Below, piece by piece: positions 58,401 through 64,000 of a stretch of 64,000 nt of DNA. Location of the stretch: positions 3,027,820 to 3,091,819 of the forward strand of contig CM034604.1 of NCBI GenBank assembly GCA_020091685.1. Direction: 5' to 3'. The stretch's first letter is position 1; each line of letters begins with the position of its first letter. Source of the stretch: Lutjanus erythropterus (Eukaryota > Chordata > Actinopteri > Lutjaniformes > Lutjanidae). The notes below the pieces were generated by a model that searched no databases, was not told where the DNA came from, and saw nothing but the letters and a program-made list of their open reading frames with translations. The position numbers and the translations under genes were made by a program.

Positions 58401-59369
58401 GCTTCCCAGCACATGAGAAAACCTGGACTTCACCTCTTTGTTACAAAAAAACATAATTTGATGGTGTGAAACAGGATAACTGGATTTTTTCTTTAAATTG
58501 CAGGTTATTCAGAATGATAAGGAGAGGTAAGTAGGGTGCACTCTGTAATCCTCCTCCTCTGCAGCAGCTCTGCTTAAGTGATTCACCCTCCATCCGCTCG
58601 CTGCCTGCCTGCCTGCCTGCTCACTTGCTTGACGACGCTGCACTTTGCTGGAGTTTTGGCTGAAACACTCATCTGAAAATCTACAAATGCAAATTGAAAT
58701 AACAGCCGCAGTCGTCGCAGCGCAATAATTCCGCCGTGACAGATCAACGGGAACATTTCAACCATTCTTCTTCCTCCTCATGCTTCTCATTAGGCCCATA
58801 AATAAAGCTCCTGCTGAAAAGTTTTTTGAGAAAACCACATCATGTTCTTATGTAGAATACAGACATCAACTTTTCTCTCCCCGGATCCCCCACACCATAT
58901 CTTTTTTTTTTCCTCCCCTCTTTTTGTTTGGGGTTTCTTGTGAAGTTGGCACACTTCAAAGCCGTTGGATTGACAGCGCCGCAGACTGAAAGATCCCATT
59001 CATCTGCCTGCTGGAATTATGCAGACATCTCTCTTGAGCACCACTTCAGAACCGCGCTCTCTTTACTTTAAATATCTGGCCTCTGCATGACACCCTGCAA
59101 CATGCTGGAGAAAAAAAATGGATCTGTGAAGGAGAGGAGGAGAAGGAGGGAAAAAAAACTCTTGAAGAGCGAAAAAATGAGCTAGTTTAACACAATATTG
59201 CACATCAGTTAAACATCCTACAAGCTGTTAAATGGAATGACACCAGCGAGTGTTGTGGGTGTGGGAGCGCTGAGGGGAAAAAACACAACTTTCCCTCCGC
59301 CAGACTGCCAGAAAATGACAAGTAAGCCCAGCACATATGCACCTCTAATGAATTTTCTGCCTCATTTTC
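58401..59369. other. Repeat-poor non-coding stretch
   Basis: Contains a (TGCC)n-like tract at 58603-58620 and two A-runs near 59110-59160. No repeat or exon was recognised. Confidence 0.35.
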
Positions 59370-59490
59370 TCCCCCGCCGGTCGCGAGGCGGCGTGCTCGC
59401 GGGTGTCGTCTCCACGTTCAGACAAGGCTCGAGACGTTCGCAGTCGTCCCTCAGCTGGCCGAGCATGTGCAGAGCGGCCGCTCAGCCCTG
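59370..59490. promoter_or_regulatory. Short CpG-dense patch
   Basis: About 17 CpGs in roughly 115 bp (gccggtcgcgaggcggcgtg and following, to a NotI-type GCGGCCGC at 59474). This is far above the surrounding sequence. Overlapping frames on both strands here are favoured by the GC content and show no recognised domain. It could be a CpG-island remnant, an exon with its promoter, or a silenced CpG-rich fragment. Confidence 0.35.
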
Positions 59491-60000
59491 ACCTCCCTCG
59501 CATCCACAAGTCTTCCTGCTCCGGAGACCGCTGCACCACTCCTGTTATGTCATCCATCACGGCTGTCATAATCCTATCTGCGCTAATATTACAAACAAAG
59601 CGGCGGTGCCAGGGTAGTTTATCTAACACAAAACCACAGTGTGGTGTCAGGAGGCACAGTGCAGTGTCTCACTGCTGGAGTCTGGAAAAAAGGCAACATC
59701 AGCAGATCCTGAGCTCTAAAATAAAAATCCTAAAATCTGTCTTTGATTTCATTGTACTCTCATGAGCTTTAACTCCACACACCCTGTGAAAACCACAAAT
59801 CTTTTAATCATATTCTGAAATAAAATATCATGATGGCCCTGTTTTATACGAGTTTCTGTTCTTCATCAAAGATGGCACTTGTTCAGTTGAAATGATCATT
59901 CACCCGAACTCTTTTGAAACATTTGGAAAATTCAGCAGCAGCTTGCTTAACCACAAACAAAGTCACATTTATGCAGCATGAACTAGGATAATCTCAAAAC
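59491..60000. other. Unassigned non-coding stretch
   Basis: Nothing recognised. Confidence 0.4.
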
Positions 60001-60680
60001 CTGACAACACTGACCAAAAAATATCTGCACAGCCAGATATCACTTTTTGTGTGGAACCAAAAAAGCTTAAAACTCAAAAATGTTACCGACCTGATACAGT
60101 AAATGTTTCATAAAGTTTCATAAGTTAGTTGCGGCTCTGTTTTGGTCTCCACCACCCCTCAAGAAAATCTTAATGTTCCACGTTCTTAGCTAGTTACTAA
60201 GTTTGTCTGTCATTTAGTGCTGGTCTCACAACCTGACGGCATTGATCAAAAATATATGTATAGCCAGATATCACTTGGTTTTGTTGTTGTTGTTGTTGTT
60301 GTTGTTTGGTGATTTATTTGTTGGCCACTTGAGGGCAATGGAAAAAGCTTAAAACACAGCATGTACATCACCATAAATTGGTTAAAAAAAAGTTATCTAC
60401 CTGATGAATGTAAGTTAAATAAGTGAGCTGCATTAACTCTGCTTTTAGCTCTGTTTTGGTCTCCACCACTCCCAACAAACAACTCTTTGGCTCTTAATGG
60501 TCCACTTTCTTAGCTATTTACTGAGTTTGTCTGTCTGGACACATAGTGGATTTATCAAAGTGTTTTTGTAGAAAACAGCTCCATGCTGCTGCCGGGAACA
60601 AGTTCGGTCAAAGTGGAGCTTGAGGGTCAAAAAACCAGCTTAAAGTAGCTAAAAATGGAACTAAATGTGAACCAGGAGAA
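60001..60680 (+). repeat. Family F repeat in tandem (two units)
   Basis: Unit 1 (about 60001-60230) and unit 2 (60231-60680) each contain tagccagatatcact, ggtctccaccac, ttcttagctagtta-type and gtttgtctgtc text in the same order. Unit 2 starts with a (TTG)n tract at 60281-60306. The family also occurs at 42095 and 55440. Confidence 0.75.
60281..60306. repeat. (TTG)n microsatellite
   Basis: About eight TTG repeats inside the second family F unit. Confidence 0.9.
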
Positions 60681-61899
60681 AACTCTTTTCTTATTACACA
60701 TAGTCACCGAACCAACTGTTGATTTAAAACAAAAAAAACAAAAAAACAAAAAACATGTTGATTCATACAGTTTTGTGTTTTGGTGTAGTTTTCTGAGATA
60801 TACATGTGGTCAAGTTGCATGACATTGTTCACAGCTGTTAATACAAAAAAAGCCATTTATTCTGAGAAAAATAACTGAAAATCTTCTTTTTCCTTCCTTA
60901 TTTTGATTCCAGTCTAAATTAGCACTAGTTATTCTCTTAGTCGTTTATGAATTAGGTTAAAAAGTCCATGATGTGAGCAGTAACGTTTTGCACTGTTATA
61001 TAATCTTCAGCAGTAAAGAAATAATAAAATGCGTTTCAGACAACATTAACAAGCATTTGACATTTTTACGATAAAGCAGCAAATTTAACAAACTGCTCGG
61101 TCCAGCACTATAAGCATGATGGGAAATGAGGGCCATTGCTACATTACAAATGGAGTACAGAATCAGAACAACACTTTCTGCTCAACCTAAGTCATAAAAT
61201 TAAGATGAATATATTTATTCAGTGCCTTTTCATTTGGATCAACTTTGCATTTATGCACATATTTACAGAAATATTAACTTGAAGCATAAATAAACATTTC
61301 AGGTTGCTTCAGTGTTGCAACATAGGGCTATTTTCAGGGATAAAGCCATCAAAACACCCTACCTTCTTCCATTTTATAATGCCTAGTTGGTTATATTAGT
61401 GAAAGTAATGGAAAAGTAGTGAAACTGCAACTTTTCTAAAAAAAATTGCGATGTATGCCGCAATGTTTTGTAGCTTTTTTTGCAATGAAACTGTGCAGAA
61501 GGAAGTTATGATTTTTTTTGTATACGATTCATTACAATCAAAGGCAACTTGTTTCAAACCCACACTCTGAGTATTCTACAGTAAGTCACCTCGCCAAAAA
61601 GGCAAACAAGTTCAAAAAACTGCTTATGCATTATACGTAGATGAACCACTGATTATTAATAACAATGAAAAACCTTCTTTTCAGTACTTGCAACAAAATA
61701 AGAAATATAAATGCAAAAAGAAAACCTAGTGAATAATAAAACAAACCATTGACTGGGTTGATTGAGACGTACATGTATGATATCAAATTTGCAGAAAAGT
61801 TGCAGACAACATTGTAAGGCTGCGCAGGGACTGTCACAAAAACAACATTGTAGCTTGTTACACAGCTAACTGTCAATATGAGACTCATTAAAAAAATGA
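60681..61899. other. Unassigned non-coding stretch
   Basis: AT-rich, with several A-runs near 60728-60752. No gene or repeat was recognised. Confidence 0.4.
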
Positions 61900-62660
61900 C
61901 TTACAGCCTCCCGTTCCCTTCCAGCCTGATCGGTCCCACTGACTCGGCTTTGTCTGTCCTGCCTGGTAAACAATAAGTGTTTACCACAATGTGCTCCCAA
62001 TTATTACCATGTGGATCTTGTTAGGCGTTTTATGTAAAACTCATCCCCCTAACAATTGTCTAATGACGAGCATACCGGTTTGATGACAATTACTTTGAGT
62101 CGAGTTGAAAAAAACAAAGTTTGCTGCAATGAGATCTAAGATTAAGACCATCCAGCGCAGATGCAATCAATATGTTGTGACGAACATTGCTTTGTAGTAT
62201 AAGCTGCAATGGCTGCAGCAATTACAACAGCGTGATTACAAGACTAATTGGACATAACAGAGTAATTGTGAGTTAAACCAGCACAGCCGCAGTGGTATGA
62301 GGAACATCCGCTGAGCACACAGAGGATGAGTGTGCTGCTGGTGCTGCTGAGCTGGCTCTTCCCTAAACAGCTTGTAATAATGTTGGAGGTACAGGCAGCG
62401 TTCACATCGCAGCCCCTCAGCCAACTGATGCACACAGACACACACACACACACACCCCTCTGGCAAAACGCACAACAGCTGTGCTGGAGACAGAGGAACG
62501 GTGAGGCGGAGGAACCCGTCTGACCGTTTACCTCCGACATCATCCATCATCGCTGACAGCACTCGATCATTGCTCATATTAATAAAAACTTCCCATCAAT
62601 ATTGTGAGCCGGGGTTTTCCCCAGTGAGCCGCTCTCTGTCTGTGTAAAGATGTATATTGT
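61900..62660. promoter_or_regulatory. Candidate developmental enhancer block
   Basis: It is repeat-free apart from a (CA)9 tract at 62438-62455. It contains a palindromic SOX-type ACAATTGT (62052-62059), AACAAAG (62113-62119), two TAATTG homeodomain cores (62245-62250 and 62263-62268), and other ATTA/TAAT words in a mixed-complexity background. Such clusters are typical of conserved vertebrate enhancers. This is inference from motif density; no conservation data are available. Confidence 0.4.
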
Positions 62661-62777
62661 ACCATAAATCTAACCTCTCAGTGGCCAATGAATTAGGCCT
62701 CGTACACAGGGGATACACAGGATGTTAGAGAGAATTTGAAGAGGGTGTAGAAGTCTGAGCAGTGCATTAGTACATGT
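62661..62777. other. Short unassigned stretch
   Basis: Nothing recognised. Confidence 0.3.
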
Positions 62778-63374
62778 TAGAGCTGAGCAATTAATCCAAG
62801 TTTTATCAAAATTTGCTGCAATTTTCAAACTGCAGGAAGTGTAATATTTGTTAAAACCCATTTTTTCTGTGTAAAATGATTGTGTTGCTGCAGAGATGTG
62901 CTGGCCCACACATCAGATTCTACAGACTTAAGAAAATATCTAATGATTATGTTCATTTTTATGATCGATTAGTTGTTTGGATTCATAGAGTGTCAGAAAA
63001 TGTTAACCAGTGTCTTATTTTGTCCACATCCCACAGGTATTCAGTTTACTATCAGAGAGGAGTAAAGAAAACATGCTGAAATCAGAGAAATTTCTTTTTA
63101 AAAAAGAGCCAAACTGATTAATCAATTATCAGAATTGTTGCCAAGTAATTTAATAGTTGACAACTAATTGATTAAGTGATTAGTCAGCAAATCATTGCAG
63201 TTTCACATCATTTGGTACAGATTGCTGCAAAAATCAGACTTTTAATGTTTTTCAATGAAAATGAGAACTATGTGGTAAAAATTATCATTCCGTTTAATAT
63301 TGCAAATCATATTGGAATTGCAATATCAGTAAAAATGAGTGCAGTTAGATATTTTTCAAAACCGTTCAGCTCTA
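62778..63374. mobile_element. GAGCTG-ended MITE with nested family G copy
   Basis: The left tagagctgagcaattaat and the right aaaccgttcagctcta form the inverted TAGAGCTG ends of a common fish repeat. The right part carries ttggaattgcaatatcagta as usual for it. Between about 62925 and 63205 lies an inverted copy of family G (gattagttgtttgg, caggtattcagtttactatc, gattaatcaattatcag), matching 9066-9335 on the other strand. Confidence 0.75.
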
Positions 63375-63729
63375 GTGCACTTAGTAAAAAGACTGCTGAA
63401 TGTATTTGTATGTACATATATTATCAAGTGAAACCGGCTTATGAATGTAGCTGAAATACCTTTGAATTTAAGAATGAGGGATCAAAATATTCATATGGTT
63501 TTTATTGACTTGTAAAAGATTCACATATGCGTGTGATCATTGTCCATCTCAATCCAACTGATTTACTGGAGGCTATCACTGGACAATACTCCCAAGTTTT
63601 ATTAGAGTTTTATTGTTTCCAACTTGAAAAAGTAGAAAATATTGGCATCGTGCAGCCAGTCGAAGAAGATGATGAAAAGCAACAGAAACTACTGCAAAAA
63701 ACAAGGCTGTAGCCAGGATTTTATATATG
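63375..63729. other. Unassigned non-coding stretch
   Basis: Nothing recognised. A 61-codon frame (63527-63712) has no domain. Confidence 0.4.
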
Positions 63730-64000
63730 TAATAGTAGATTATTTTCTCAAATAAAGTTAATATTATTTATATAGTTCTCAGTGTATATATAGCAGGTCC
63801 AGACTGTTCTCTTTGTAGTTGGTCCAACAGTTCCCACCTTGAGCAAGCACTACGTGGCAGTGGTGAGGAAAAACTACCTTTTAAGAGCCAGAAACCTCAA
63901 GCAGAACCAGGGTCAGGGTGGGCCGCCATCGACCAGTTGGGTTGAGAGAGAAAGATCAAGGGGGAGAAGGAAAAGAGAGACAGAGAGAAAGAGTCTGGCG
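63730..64000 (+). repeat. Common fish interspersed repeat, cut by the window edge
   Basis: tccaacagttcccaccttga, gcagtggtgaggaaaaacta, agcagaaccagggtcagggt and cgaccagttgggttgagaga are the familiar order of a widespread fish repeat. It runs off the end of the window. Its superfamily is not known to me. Confidence 0.75.

Noticed and set aside
59403-59765. 120-codon plus-strand frame in CpG-dense sequence
   Set aside because: High GC removes stops on both strands; no domain or splice sites were convincing.
60318-60335. Second CTCF-like motif (ggccacttgagggca)
   Set aside because: It departs from the core at key positions and is part of a high-copy repeat family.

Overview
This window looks like non-coding nuclear DNA from a teleost fish, probably a percomorph. 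It is AT-rich, has no bacterial-style gene packing, and its many short reading frames have no start, splice or conservation context. It is littered with the short DNA-transposon derivatives (MITEs), L2/RTE-like LINE scraps, Tc1 relics, solo LTRs and tRNA-derived SINEs typical of ray-finned fish genomes. I find no intact protein-coding gene. The best coding traces are relics: an RTE-like LINE tail (700-966, -), an L2-like reverse transcriptase piece (about 17640-17795, +), a second LINE reverse-transcriptase tail (about 19480-19860, +), a Tc1-type transposase piece (18095-18268, -), two BED-finger-like scraps in a hAT-like repeat (36216-36275 and about 52796-52850), and a frameshifted Lys/Glu-rich coiled-coil fragment of unknown family (40430-40800, -).

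Layout. 0-10 kb: LINE tail, a MITE, a candidate solo LTR (3454-3928), a low-repeat block at 4.4-5.6 kb, several MITEs, and a second low-repeat block at 7.6-8.5 kb. 10-19 kb: a hAT-type MITE carrying an internal minisatellite (10713-11504), a 143-bp-period array (about 12590-13260), two nested MITEs (13.4-14.1 kb) and a LINE/Tc1/hAT cluster (17.6-19.9 kb). 20-27.3 kb: four foldback-like, TTAA-flanked elements, one interrupted by a second MITE. 28-37 kb: scattered MITEs, an exon-like stretch with a 64-nt candidate intron (29.6-29.9 kb) and a hAT derivative. 38-46 kb: two minisatellites inside DNA-transposon remnants (38120-39133, 43443-44276), a strong CTCF-type motif (39823-39837), the coiled-coil pseudogene, a SINE and a well-formed solo LTR (45683-46056). 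47-64 kb: more MITEs, two CpG-dense patches (58.2 and 59.4 kb) and a homeodomain/SOX-motif-rich block (61.9-62.6 kb).

Several repeat-poor blocks (7.6-8.3, 21.2-21.5, 24.0-24.5, 27.3-27.9, 34.7-35.2, 37.5-38.0, 42.9-43.15, 54.0-54.4, 57.8-58.4 and 61.9-62.6 kb) have the look of conserved non-coding elements in a gene desert or very long intron near a developmental gene. That is inference: only cross-species alignment can settle it.

No operon, pathway or new multi-gene system is visible. The most unusual pattern is that three unrelated DNA-transposon remnants have each grown an internal minisatellite, one in two copies, next to a cluster of long-inverted-repeat elements able to form hairpins. 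Repeat family names are from memory of common fish repeats and were not checked against a library.
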